DNA of 41,604 nucleotides from Desulfovibrio sp. (lineage in GTDB: Bacteria > Desulfobacterota > Desulfovibrionia > Desulfovibrionales > Desulfovibrionaceae): positions 1-41,604 of the forward strand of contig JAITGC010000017.1 in the NCBI GenBank assembly GCA_031280915.1, given 5' to 3'. Below, one piece after another: positions 33,709 through 41,604 of this stretch. The notes below the pieces were generated by a model. It worked only from the letters and a program-made list of their open reading frames with translations, did no database searches and was not told the origin of the DNA. The stretch's first letter is position 1; the number at the start of each line of letters is the position of its first letter. Both the position numbers and the translations under genes were made by a program.

Positions 33709-34134
33709 ATGCATCTTTCCACAAACACGCGATATGCCGTCAGGCTGTTGTTTGAATTGAGGGAGCCGGGGCCTCCTGTGCCCACGGCCCGTCTGGCGGA
33801 GCGGATAGGGATACCCCTCAAAACCGTCGAGAGAATTCATGCCGTACTCAGACAAAACGGCATGACAGACGGCACGGTGGGCGTCAGAGGGGGAATTTTT
33901 CTACTCCAGCCCCTCACGGCAATCAGTCTCGGGCAAATTGTCACGCTTTTTGATGAAGGCGTAAAACTCGCCGTCTGCCACGGCGACAAGGCCAATGAAT
34001 GCCCCATGTGGAACGCCTGTTCGGTCAGTTCGGCATGGAACGGGATTTCAAAACTGGTTCAGAGCGCGCTGGACGGCATTTCCCTGTGGAGCATTTTGCG
34101 GGAATCTTCTGAAGCCGCTTGCCCTTTTGGGTAG
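33709..34134 (+). CDS. Rrf2-family Fe-S transcription regulator
   Basis: 141 residues, with GGAGG before the ATG. The winged-helix domain fits Rrf2: STNTRYAVRLLFEL, LAERIGIPLKTVERIHAVLRQNGM, GVRGGIFL and ISLGQIV. Three cysteines, Cys90, Cys98 and Cys104 (C-x7-C-x5-C), are placed where NsrR/IscR/RsrR-type proteins bind an Fe-S cluster. The spacing is not exactly that of IscR (C-x5-C-x7-C), so I do not name it nsrR. Its position 138 bases after hcp suggests a nitrosative-stress regulator that controls hcp, which is inference. Confidence 0.85.
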   Translation: MHLSTNTRYAVRLLFELREPGPPVPTARLAERIGIPLKTVERIHAVLRQNGMTDGTVGVRGGIFLLQPLTAISLGQIVTLFDEGVKLAVCHGDKANECPMWNACSVSSAWNGISKLVQSALDGISLWSILRESSEAACPFG

Positions 34135-34168
34135 CGGCGCTTTGAATTTTCCGGGCTGAATATCCCAG

Positions 34169-34211
34169 AAAAACTCAAGCCCCGCTTGGCTCTTTTTGCT
34201 TCGCGGGGCTT
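34169..34211 (-). terminator. Rho-independent terminator of tRNA-Asp
   Basis: On the minus strand, AAGCCCCGC and its complement GCGGGGCTT flank a 17-base loop, followed after 3 bases by TTTTT. It lies 16 bases after the tRNA 3' end. It may also help end rightward transcription from the Rrf2 gene. Confidence 0.75.
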
Positions 34212-34226
34212 TGTAAGGTTTTGATT

Positions 34227-34303
<77 letters not shown>

Positions 34304-34331
34304 GTAATGGCCCACTTAAGTGCCTCAAAAT

Positions 34332-34359
34332 AGATTAGCAAGCCCGCGAAAAATTGCAA
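34332..34359 (-). promoter_or_regulatory. Promoter of tRNA-Asp
   Basis: On the minus strand TTGCAA (34359-34354), 16 bases, then TAATCT (34337-34332). The -10 is 28 bases before the mature 5' end, leaving a short leader. It lies between the amidohydrolase stop and the tRNA. Confidence 0.5.
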
Positions 34360-34375
34360 GTAAAATTTTTAACTG

Positions 34376-35593
34376 TCAATATGTCAATGATTCCGGTAAA
34401 ATACAGAAGGCCGCCGCTCTGCCCGGCTCCAGGCGTCCCGCATGTTCCAGGCCGAGAGCCGCCGCGCCGTTGACGGTCAAAAGGCGTAACAGAGCCTCCG
34501 GCGGAATATCCAGCGTTTCCCGCAGATAAACGGCCTCTCCGCGTACATCCAAATCGTCGTTGCTGGTCAGCCCGTCCGTGCCCAAACACAACAAAAGACC
34601 GCTTTCCACAAGTTCCCGCACCGGCGGTGTGCCCAGGCCCAAATTGCGGTTGGAACGCGGGCACAGACACAAAGCCGCGCCGGAAGCGGACAATCGCACC
34701 GCCTCCCGGGCACTGAGGCCCACGCCGTGAACGGCCAGCGTGCCCGCTCCCAGCAAATCCAGTTTTTCGGCATAATCAAAGGGCCGCAAGCCCGGAGCGC
34801 GCCACTTTTCCGGCAGCAGCGAGGATGCGGAATACACGTCCCTGAGCGGGCCGTCGCCGCTGGTCAGCATTTGTTCTTCCTCCGGGGATTCGGCCAGATG
34901 AAAGGCAAAAACCTTTCCCTCTCTCTCGCAGAAGCGCCTGGCGGCTTGCAGGGTTCCCGGCGCCGTGGAATAAAGGGCATGGCCGCAGGGAGTCGCCCGT
35001 TTTTGAAGGGGAGCATCGGCCAGGGCTCCTCGGCAATGGGCCGGCCAGGGATGGTTTCCGTCATTAAGAGGCGGGGCAAAGCCAAGCCATTCGCAAAAGT
35101 GCGTCACGCCGAGACCGCAGGCTCGACAAGCCTCCTCCGCTACGGCCGGACCGGGATTCGCGGCGACAAGGCCGCAAATATCCCCCACATGGGCTGTGCC
35201 GGCGCCGGCCATATCCGCGCAGGCATTGAGCAGGGCAAGCCTGTGCGCTTCCGGGGAAACCGATTCGAGAAGCAAGGGGATGAGACCCGCGAGCCAGGCG
35301 GCAAAGCCCCTGTTCCAGACGGTTCGCCCGGCCAGATGTGAAAGATTGAGGTGCGTGTGGGCATTGCAGCAGGCGGGGGCAAGGCAGACATCTCCAAGAT
35401 CGCGCACAAGCGCCCCTGCAGGCGGGCTGTACTCCGACCAGGGCAAGGCCCTTTCGACAAGGCCGCCGCGCACCGCAAGAACGCCGTTGTCGATTTTTTT
35501 CAGGGGAGCGAACAGCGCTTCGCCCCTGGCCGGGCTTTCACCGCTCAGAGTAAGCAGGGTTTTGGCCCGCAAAACCAGTACGGGGCTTGTCAT
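34376..35593 (-). CDS. Amidohydrolase, possible aminofutalosine deaminase (MqnX-like)
   Basis: 405 residues. It is a cytosine deaminase/SAH deaminase-type metal hydrolase: first metal-binding pair His79 and His81 (CNAHTHLNLSHL), FAFHLAESPEEE, LAVHGVGL and the final metal Asp in LCLGTDGLTSNDDLD. This subgroup includes MqnX, which deaminates aminodeoxyfutalosine in the futalosine route to menaquinone. Desulfovibrio-type bacteria use that route, so MqnX is my preferred reading. Other members act on S-adenosylhomocysteine or 5'-methylthioadenosine, and no other mqn gene is in the window to decide. Confidence 0.78.
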   Translation of the reverse strand: MTSPVLVLRAKTLLTLSGESPARGEALFAPLKKIDNGVLAVRGGLVERALPWSEYSPPAGALVRDLGDVCLAPACCNAHTHLNLSHLAGRTVWNRGFAAWLAGLIPLLLESVSPEAHRLALLNACADMAGAGTAHVGDICGLVAANPGPAVAEEACRACGLGVTHFCEWLGFAPPLNDGNHPWPAHCRGALADAPLQKRATPCGHALYSTAPGTLQAARRFCEREGKVFAFHLAESPEEEQMLTSGDGPLRDVYSASSLLPEKWRAPGLRPFDYAEKLDLLGAGTLAVHGVGLSAREAVRLSASGAALCLCPRSNRNLGLGTPPVRELVESGLLLCLGTDGLTSNDDLDVRGEAVYLRETLDIPPEALLRLLTVNGAAALGLEHAGRLEPGRAAAFCILPESLTY

Positions 35594-35660
35594 CCGCCAC
35601 TTCCTTTGTGGTCGCGGGATCCCGGCCTGAAGGGCCGGGCGCTTTGCCGGGCGGAGGTTC

Positions 35661-36458
35661 TCACAATATGCCGTAAAACATTCTCAGGGCAACCACAATG
35701 AGAAAAATCGCAAAACCACGCTTGAGTTTCGCGGTGGGCAAAGAGTGGGAAAGCCTGGCCCCCAGCGGAGCCGTGATGAAACTTGCCGTGGCGATGCCCG
35801 CAAAGGCCCACACATGCACAAAGCCCAACGCGCCGGAAGGAAGATCGGGCCTGCCCCAGCCGCCGACAATGTAGCCCAGCGTACCCGCCACCGCTATGGG
35901 AAAACCGATGGCGGCCGATGTGCCCACCGCGTGGTGCAGTTCCACATTACAAAAATTCATGAAGGGCACGGACAAAGTTCCACCGCCGATGCCCACAAAA
36001 CTCGACACAAGGCCTATGCCGCTTCCCGCGCCGGCCGTACCCCAGAAGCCGGGCATTTCGCGCCCGGCCGGCGGCCGGTAGTTGGAGAGCATCTGGGCGG
36101 AAACCAGGAGGAGAAAGCAGATAAAAAAAATCTTGAGAAAAAACGTGGGCATATGCGTGGCCACAAGCCCGCCGGCAAAGGTGCCCGCTACAATCCCCGG
36201 CGTTATGCGGCGCACGATATTCCAGCGCACGGCCTTGCGCGCGTGATGGGCGCGCGTGCTGGAAACAGAGGTTATCATGATGCTGGCCAGAGACGTGCCC
36301 AGGGCGAACTGCTGCACGTATTCGGCCTGTATCCCCTGCAGGGGAAAGATGACCGCCAGCATCGGCACAATGACAATGCCGCCGCCGACGCCCAAAAGCC
36401 CGGCCAGGATGCCGGCTACGGCGCCACAGGCCAGGTAGGCCAGAAAAAAAAACGCCAT
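35661..36458 (-). CDS. TauE/SafE-family membrane permease
   Basis: 265 residues with about eight hydrophobic segments. The family pattern is repeated in the two halves: AGLLGVGGGIVIVPML near the N-terminus and SSFVGIGGGTLSVPFMNF in the middle. TauE/SafE proteins export sulfite, sulfoacetate or similar small organosulfur anions. The substrate cannot be told here, but a sulfur-anion exporter would fit a sulfur-metabolising host. GGAGG lies 5 bases before the ATG. It is transcribed leftward, 67 bases before the amidohydrolase gene, and may be co-transcribed with it. Confidence 0.88.
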   Translation of the reverse strand: MAFFFLAYLACGAVAGILAGLLGVGGGIVIVPMLAVIFPLQGIQAEYVQQFALGTSLASIMITSVSSTRAHHARKAVRWNIVRRITPGIVAGTFAGGLVATHMPTFFLKIFFICFLLLVSAQMLSNYRPPAGREMPGFWGTAGAGSGIGLVSSFVGIGGGTLSVPFMNFCNVELHHAVGTSAAIGFPIAVAGTLGYIVGGWGRPDLPSGALGFVHVWAFAGIATASFITAPLGARLSHSLPTAKLKRGFAIFLIVVALRMFYGIL

Positions 36459-36579
36459 TCCATCCTCCGCAAAAAAAATTGCCCGCGCTTAAAAACACGG
36501 TGAAATAACACACAAAATTGTTCAAGTACATCGTAATTTTACGTCAAAGGCGCGAGAAGCGTCAACAGCCTTTTTCAAC

Positions 36580-36607
36580 TTGTAATTTTTGCGCATTGCA
36601 CTACAAT
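36580..36607 (+). promoter_or_regulatory. Possible promoter of the BvgS-like kinase
   Basis: TTGTAA (36580-36585), 16 bases, then TACAAT (36602-36607), 73 bases before the chosen start. The surrounding DNA is AT-rich. No operator was identified. Confidence 0.4.
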
Positions 36608-36680
36608 TATCTTTCATGCCCCGTTCGGCTCCAATGCCGTAACCGCCGCGGGAGCGATCTTGTCAGGAGAAAAAAAGCCT

Positions 36681-39600
36681 ATGCTGAAAAAAATGTCCGG
36701 GCTTGCCCGCGGCCTGTTCGTCATAGCCTGCCTCCTGTCTCTCCCGGACCATATCCAGGCCTCTGGCCGGCAGCCGACGCCGACCCGGACATTCGCCTCC
36801 CTTCAGGACATTCCGGACCTGACCGGGGAAGAAATCGCGGCGGTGGAAGAACTGCGACGGCGCGTCAAGGGTTTCACTTACGCCATGACCGTGGGGACGG
36901 AATCCTTTCCCGGTAAAGCAGGGCAGGCGGAAGGTTTCGCGGCGCTGTTCTGTGAATGGCTTACCGGCATTTTCGGCATCCCTTTTACCCTTGTCCTGGA
37001 TGAATGGGACGACATTGTGGCCGGCCTGGCAAACCACAGCATTGATTTTTCCGGCGACCTTACGGCCACCGAGGAACGTCGCGAAATATATTTCATGACC
37101 GACTCCATCGCGGAGCGTCCCATCAAACGCATGCGTATTGTCGGCAGCGAAAGTCCGGAAAAAACAGAGCGGCAGCGTATTCCGCGTTACGGCTTTCTTG
37201 AGGATTCCATCACACGGGATCTTCTCGTTAAAGCGGGCCTTGACGCCAGGGCGACGGTTTTTGTCAAAAATCACGCCGACGCCTACACCTTGCTCAAAAA
37301 CAAGGAGATTGACGCTTTTTTTGAGGAAAGCACCGCCGAAGCCTATTTCGACCAATACGGCGATGTCTTTGTCGAGGATTTCTATCCGCTTCTCTATTCG
37401 GGAGTTTCCCTGACCACACAAAATCCGCAGCTCAAACCCGTCATATCCGTGGTGCAAAAGGCCCTGCAAAACGGCGCCGGCCAGCATCTTATCGAACTTT
37501 ACAACAAAGGATACGAAAATTACGTACAACACAAATTCCAGCTTCATCTCTCGGAAGAGGAGCGCGAATACGTCAGGACGCATGCCACGGTGGACAATCC
37601 TGTGCGTTATCTCGCTGAATACGACAATTATCCCGTCTGCTTCTACAATGAGCACATTTCCCAATGGCAAGGCATAGCCATTGACGTTCTCAAAGAACTG
37701 GAAAGGCTCACGGGGCTTTCCTTCGCTCCCGTCAACTCCCGGATGCTCGACTGGCCGGACATCATGAGCATGCTGGAGAAAGGCGAGGCCCCCATGGTGA
37801 CGGAACTTGTGCGCACCACGGCCCGCGAAAACCGCTTTTTATGGTCGAAAATACCCTTTCACAAGGATTATTACGCCCTTTTGTCCAAAAATACATTCAG
37901 GGACCTCTATATCAATGAAGTGCCCTTTGTGCGTATAGGCCTTTTGCAGGACACCGTCTATGAGGAGATGTTCCGCGCGTGGTTCCACGACTATGACAAA
38001 GCGGTGGTTTATCCCAGTATGGACGAGGCTTTCAGCGCCTTGAAAAACGACAGGATCGACCTGCTCATGGGTTCGCAGAGTCTGCTTCTGTCTTTTACGC
38101 ATTACAACGAACAAACGGATTTCAAGGCGAACATCATTTTCAGGCAGCCTTTCGAATCCCTGTTCGGCTTTCACCGGACAGAAAGCCTGCTGCGCAACAT
38201 TATAGACAAGGCTCTGCCTCATGTAGACACGAATACCATCTCCGAACGTTGGCTGCGCAAAGTCTTCGACTACCAGAACAAACTGGCGGAGGCGCGCAAA
38301 CCCTGGCTTATCGGCGTTCTCGCATTGCTTGTGTGCGTCTGCGTCCTTTCGCTTTCTCTGCTGAGAAAAAAACGCAAGGAAGAAAGGCGTCTGGAACAAC
38401 TCGTCCTCGAACGCACACGCGAAATCGCTTGCCATGACAAGCTGCTGCACACGGTCAACACCGCCACCGGCATTCTGCTGAGGCCGGATATGGAGATTGA
38501 GGAAGCCCTGCAACGCAGCGCCGAGGTTCTGGCTGCGGGCATGGATGTTGACCGCATACGCATCTGGAAAAATGAAATTGGGGGTGAAGGCCGCTATGTC
38601 CTGAGCCTGGATTGGGAAAAGGCTTCAGTTCCGCACCCGGAAAACGACCAACAGCCCTTTGTCATCAATTATACGGAAGTGCCCAGATGGCAAGATATAT
38701 TCTTCGCCGGTCAGACAATCAACGGCCCCATCACCCTTCTCCCCCAAGATGAACAGGCTATTCTGCGAGAATACGGTATTCGTTCCATCCTGGTCATCCC
38801 CGTCTTCATGGGCAAAGAATTCTGGGGCATCGTCGCCTTGGATGATTGCCGCAACAACAGGCAATTTACAGAGGATGAGGAAAAAATACTGCGCTCCGCC
38901 TGCCTTTTGTTCGCCAACGCCATACTGCGCGGGCAAATGCTGCTGGCCGTCACCGAGGGCCTGGAAAAAGCCCGGGCCGCCAGCCGCGCCAAGAGCGAAT
39001 TTCTGGCCAACATGAGCCATGAAATACGCACGCCCATGAATGCCGTCATCGGCATGACAAATATCGCCAAAACTCACGCAAATCCGTCGGAAACAGCACA
39101 TTGTCTGGAAAAAATCTCGGCCGCCTCCGGCCATCTGCTGGGCATCATCAACGATATTTTGGACATGTCGAAAATCGAGGCCGGAAAGCTTGAACTCTCT
39201 CTCGTGACCTTCAATCTCGGTACAATGATTGAAAAAGTGGTCGGCGTCGTCGCCCAGCTTATCAAGGACCGCCGCCAGAACTTCACCTTGCGTCTTGACC
39301 CGTCACTTCCCGACAAACTCCTGGGCGACGACCAACGGCTTGCCCAGGTGGTGGCCAACCTGCTCAGCAACGCCGTCAAATTTACGCCGGAACAGGGCTT
39401 CATCAGCCTGGAAGCGGATTTTCTCGGCGAGGATGAAGATACTTTCACCATCCGGATCAGCGTCAGGGACAGCGGAATAGGCATCGACGAGGAGCAGGCC
39501 TCCCGCATTTTCGCCGCCTTTGAACAGGCCGAGAGCGGCACATCCCGGCGTTTCGGCGGAACGGGCCTCGGCCTTGCCCTCTGCAAGCGCATTGTGGAGA

Positions 39601-40124
39601 TGATGGGCGGCAGGATATGGGTGGAATCCGAACCCGGCAAGGGATCGATTTTCCGTTTCACCGCGCGCCTAGCGCCCGGTGCTGAAAAAATGGAAAACTC
39701 GCCCGGCGCGGTGGAGGGGGAAGAGCAGTGGTCTCTTGCGGGCCGCCGCCTGCTCTTGGCGGAAGACGTTGAAGTGAACCGGGAAATCGTGCTGACCCTG
39801 CTTGAACCCACGGGTATCGCCGTGACCTGTGCCGAAAACGGCCTCGAAGCGGTGCGGATTTTCAGCGCGGCGCCCGATGATTTCGACATAATCTTCATGG
39901 ATGTGCAAATGCCGCAAATGGACGGCTATGAAGCCACGCGCCGCATACGCGCCCTGGAGGACGCCAGGGCATGCTGTGTTCCCATCGTCGCCATGACGGC
40001 CAATGTATTTCGGGAGGATATTGAACAGTGCCTGGCCGCCGGCATGAACGACCATATCGGCAAGCCCCTGGATTTTGCCAAGGTTTTGGCAAAGCTCCGG
40101 CAATGGCTGCCCGGCCCGATCTGA
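36681..40124 (+). CDS. BvgS-like hybrid histidine kinase with two periplasmic binding domains and GAF
   Basis: About 1147 residues. I start at ATG 36681 (MLKKMSG) rather than an upstream TTG; AGGAG lies 11 bases before. A signal/anchor segment (about 5-28) precedes two solute-binding type 3 domains in the periplasm (about 55-285 and 290-530), then a TM segment (about 541-561) and a GAF domain (about 595-755). HisKA has its His near 780 (MSHEIRTPMNAVIGM). HATPase (NLLSNAVKFTPEQG, DSGIGI, GGTGLGLAL) and a receiver (FMDVQMPQMDG) complete it. There is no Hpt domain, unlike BvgS itself. Such venus-flytrap pairs sense small solutes, often amino or organic acids. The receiver is closely similar to that of the kinase at 16131. 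Confidence 0.92.
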   Translation: MLKKMSGLARGLFVIACLLSLPDHIQASGRQPTPTRTFASLQDIPDLTGEEIAAVEELRRRVKGFTYAMTVGTESFPGKAGQAEGFAALFCEWLTGIFGIPFTLVLDEWDDIVAGLANHSIDFSGDLTATEERREIYFMTDSIAERPIKRMRIVGSESPEKTERQRIPRYGFLEDSITRDLLVKAGLDARATVFVKNHADAYTLLKNKEIDAFFEESTAEAYFDQYGDVFVEDFYPLLYSGVSLTTQNPQLKPVISVVQKALQNGAGQHLIELYNKGYENYVQHKFQLHLSEEEREYVRTHATVDNPVRYLAEYDNYPVCFYNEHISQWQGIAIDVLKELERLTGLSFAPVNSRMLDWPDIMSMLEKGEAPMVTELVRTTARENRFLWSKIPFHKDYYALLSKNTFRDLYINEVPFVRIGLLQDTVYEEMFRAWFHDYDKAVVYPSMDEAFSALKNDRIDLLMGSQSLLLSFTHYNEQTDFKANIIFRQPFESLFGFHRTESLLRNIIDKALPHVDTNTISERWLRKVFDYQNKLAEARKPWLIGVLALLVCVCVLSLSLLRKKRKEERRLEQLVLERTREIACHDKLLHTVNTATGILLRPDMEIEEALQRSAEVLAAGMDVDRIRIWKNEIGGEGRYVLSLDWEKASVPHPENDQQPFVINYTEVPRWQDIFFAGQTINGPITLLPQDEQAILREYGIRSILVIPVFMGKEFWGIVALDDCRNNRQFTEDEEKILRSACLLFANAILRGQMLLAVTEGLEKARAASRAKSEFLANMSHEIRTPMNAVIGMTNIAKTHANPSETAHCLEKISAASGHLLGIINDILDMSKIEAGKLELSLVTFNLGTMIEKVVGVVAQLIKDRRQNFTLRLDPSLPDKLLGDDQRLAQVVANLLSNAVKFTPEQGFISLEADFLGEDEDTFTIRISVRDSGIGIDEEQASRIFAAFEQAESGTSRRFGGTGLGLALCKRIVEMMGGRIWVESEPGKGSIFRFTARLAPGAEKMENSPGAVEGEEQWSLAGRRLLLAEDVEVNREIVLTLLEPTGIAVTCAENGLEAVRIFSAAPDDFDIIFMDVQMPQMDGYEATRRIRALEDARACCVPIVAMTANVFREDIEQCLAAGMNDHIGKPLDFAKVLAKLRQWLPGPI

Positions 40125-40213
40125 ATTTTCTCTTTACAAAAGGGCGGGCGCGGCTTTATATTTCCGCCATGAAGGGTTCGCATCGCGCCGTCGTGATCCG
40201 GTTTCACATTCGC

Positions 40214-40244
40214 CCCCGTTGATGATTTCAGCGGGGATTTTTTT
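40214..40244 (+). terminator. Rho-independent terminator after the BvgS-like kinase
   Basis: CCCCGTTGA pairs with TCAGCGGGG (one G-T pair) around a 5-base loop and is followed by A and seven T. It lies about 90 bases after the kinase stop. A second stem, GGGGTATTTCA/TGAAACACCCC (40245-40270), follows directly. Confidence 0.8.
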
Positions 40245-40301
40245 GGGGTATTTCACGCATGAAACACCCCGGCGGCGGAAAAACGCGAAGCGTCACCGCC
40301 C

Positions 40302-40363
40302 GCTTGCAAGGCGCGGGCGAAGAAATTTTCGCCGTCAAGCAAGCATTTCAAAGTGAAAATGCT
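40302..40363. repeat. Palindromic repeat, family C, copy upstream of pyrB
   Basis: Begins GCTTGCAAGG and ends with GCATTTCAAAGTGAAAATGC. A 29-bp stretch (40329-40357) is identical to that upstream of hcp at 31870-31898. It ends about 57 bases before the pyrB start, inside the probable pyrB leader. Confidence 0.7.
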
Positions 40364-40420
40364 ATAAGGATCGACTGTGACCTTCTGTGAAGGTAGTATG
40401 CTCCAGGTGAATCCATTGCC

Positions 40421-41377
40421 ATGAACGTTGACAATCGCTATTTCTGGCCGCACAAGGATCTGCTGGACGTAACCCAGTTGAGCGGCGAGGAGACCCTGCG
40501 CCTGCTCGACCTTGCGGCCAGATTTCAGGATATCAACCGTCGCCCGGTCAAAAAGGTGCCCACCCTCAAGGGCAAAACCGTGGTGCTCTTTTTCGTGGAA
40601 GACAGCACCCGGACAAAAACTTCTTTTGATGTGGCCGCCAAGCGCCTCTCGGCGGACACCTATGCCCTGGCCAAATCCGGCTCCAGCATCAACAAGGGGG
40701 AAAGCCTCAAAGATACGGCCCTGACCTTGCAGGCCATGGGCCCGGACGTCATCGTCATGCGCCACGCGAGCAGCGGCGCGGCCGAATACCTGGCAAACCT
40801 CCTGGATTGCTCCGTCGTCAACGGCGGGGACGGCTGGCATGCCCACCCGACACAGGCCCTGCTTGACTGCTTCACTCTGCGCCAGGCATGGCAAGGACGA
40901 TTCACGGAGCGAGCCGTCCTGATCCTGGGAGACATCGCCCACAGCCGCGTCGCCAGGTCCAACGTGCACCTGCTCGCCATGCTCGGCACACGCGTGCGCC
41001 TTTGCGCGCCGCGCACCCTCCTGCCCGCCGGGGTGGACAACTGGCCGGTGGAGGTATACTCCGATCTCGGCCGGGCCGTGCGCGGAGTGGACGCCGTCAT
41101 GTGTCTGCGTCTGCAACTGGAGCGCCAGCAGGCCGGCCTTCTGCCGGATCTTGCGGAATACTCCCGCCGCTTCTGCCTCACCGCTGATCATCTCGCTCTG
41201 GCCGAACCGGGAGCCTGCATTCTGCACCCCGGCCCTTTGAACAGAGGACTTGAAATCGCCGATGACATTGCCGACGCGCCGGCAAGTCTGGTGCTGGATC
41301 AAGTATCTTCCGGCGTCGCCACGCGCATGGCCATACTCTATCTGCTCGCCACGCGCCGCGACAAAGACGTCTTATAG
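40421..41377 (+). CDS. pyrB: Aspartate carbamoyltransferase catalytic chain
   Basis: Condenses carbamoyl phosphate and aspartate in pyrimidine synthesis. 318 residues, typical for the catalytic chain. The carbamoyl-phosphate loop reads [10 protein letters not shown], where most homologues have STRTRTSF, a conservative Lys for Arg change. Also present are [10 protein letters not shown] (the second active-site loop), [17 protein letters not shown] and [14 protein letters not shown] lies 10 bases before the ATG. The TAG stop (41375-41377) is formed partly by the first two bases of a family A repeat that separates pyrB from pyrC. No pyrI is seen in the window. Confidence 0.96.
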   Translation: MNVDNRYFWPHKDLLDVTQLSGEETLRLLDLAARFQDINRRPVKKVPTLKGKTVVLFFVEDSTRTKTSFDVAAKRLSADTYALAKSGSSINKGESLKDTALTLQAMGPDVIVMRHASSGAAEYLANLLDCSVVNGGDGWHAHPTQALLDCFTLRQAWQGRFTERAVLILGDIAHSRVARSNVHLLAMLGTRVRLCAPRTLLPAGVDNWPVEVYSDLGRAVRGVDAVMCLRLQLERQQAGLLPDLAEYSRRFCLTADHLALAEPGACILHPGPLNRGLEIADDIADAPASLVLDQVSSGVATRMAILYLLATRRDKDVL

Positions 41378-41500
41378 AGCAGATTAACTTTGACACTTGC
41401 CGCGGCGCTTAACGGCGAAAGTAAATTTCGCCTACGCCCTGGCAGTGTGCGGCGAGACGTTCGCCCCGCCGCCAGAGCAATTTCCAAGTGAAATTGCTCT
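41376..41500. repeat. MITE-like intergenic element, family A, short copy
   Basis: 125 bp from AGAGCAGATTAAC to GAAATTGCTCT. The ends form imperfect inverted repeats of about 18 bp. The right end is a 27-bp near-palindrome (41474-41500). In reverse complement it matches the element at 11097-11300 apart from that copy's internal insertion. It lies between pyrB and pyrC. Confidence 0.8.
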
Positions 41501-41535
41501 AGCCTGAAACCGCGTGCGAAAGGGATGAAGCCACA

Positions 41536-41604
41536 ATGCTGCGCATTGCCGATGCCCGCCATCAGGGCGCCCCTGTGGATCTGCTGGTGGATGGAGACAA
41601 AATA
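41536..41604 (+). CDS. pyrC: Dihydroorotase, N-terminal start (cut by the window end)
   Basis: 23 codons from ATG 41536 to the last base, still open. MLRIADARHQ and VDLLVDGDKI fit the start of class I dihydroorotases and related amidohydrolases, where this strand-turn-strand precedes the metal site. The position directly after pyrB in the same direction supports pyrC. The ribosome site is weak (AGGGAT 10-12 bases before). The catalytic residues lie beyond the window. Confidence 0.75.
   Translation, partial: MLRIADARHQGAPVDLLVDGDKI

Overview
The window looks like a chromosomal segment of an anaerobic, sulfate-reducer-like bacterium, most likely of the Desulfovibrionaceae. This is inference from gene content: a class I hybrid cluster protein with the Desulfovibrio-type N-terminal cysteine spacing, a NapH/NapG-like polyferredoxin beside a DUF362 protein, an MqnX-like amidohydrolase, many hybrid histidine kinases, and GC-rich coding sequence. 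No rRNA, CRISPR array or complete prophage is present. One tRNA gene (Asp-GTC) is present.

Region by region. (1) 1-950 is an AT-rich accessory patch: the tail of an IS5-type transposase, then a broken DUF2778 (Tlde1-like, L,D-transpeptidase-related) effector gene overlapping a broken gene for a signal-peptide-bearing partner, which looks like a decayed effector/immunity pair. (2) 982-7775 is a complete phosphate module split into two divergent operons, pstS-pstC-pstA leftward and phoB-phoR-pstB-phoU rightward, with PhoB-box-like 11-bp-period repeats between them on both strands. (3) 7864-10688 holds a Tat-exported DUF362 protein and a membrane polyferredoxin with six [4Fe-4S] motifs. (4) 11319-14728 is a FIST protein translationally coupled to a soluble GAF/PAS hybrid kinase. 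(5) 15071-18782 is a sugar-binding-type lipoprotein paired with a seven-transmembrane hybrid kinase, with no transporter genes nearby. (6) 18701-25898 carries a radical SAM protein, a small membrane protein, a CgeB-like glycosyltransferase, a 1015-residue AsmA-family protein and a diguanylate cyclase. (7) 26676-31508 is a leftward run argG-argH-unknown-pseudoreceiver/TPR protein. (8) 31945-34134 is hcp and an Rrf2-family Fe-S regulator. (9) 34227-36458 has tRNA-Asp, an amidohydrolase and a TauE/SafE permease. (10) 36681-40124 is a BvgS-like hybrid kinase. (11) 40421 to the window end is pyrB and the start of pyrC.

Two themes stand out. First, signalling density: PhoR plus three large hybrid kinases with different input modules (FIST partner, separate binding protein with 7TM receptor, fused periplasmic binding domains), a diguanylate cyclase and a receiver that has lost its phospho-acceptor. 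Second, at least three families of short, non-coding, palindromic intergenic repeats recur across the window. One has imperfect terminal inverted repeats and sits between pyrB and pyrC, where it supplies part of the pyrB stop codon. Another has perfect or near-perfect 17-bp ends and occurs twice. These MITE-like or REP-like elements are the most clearly unexplained structure here. All functional calls are from reading motifs; no database search was run.
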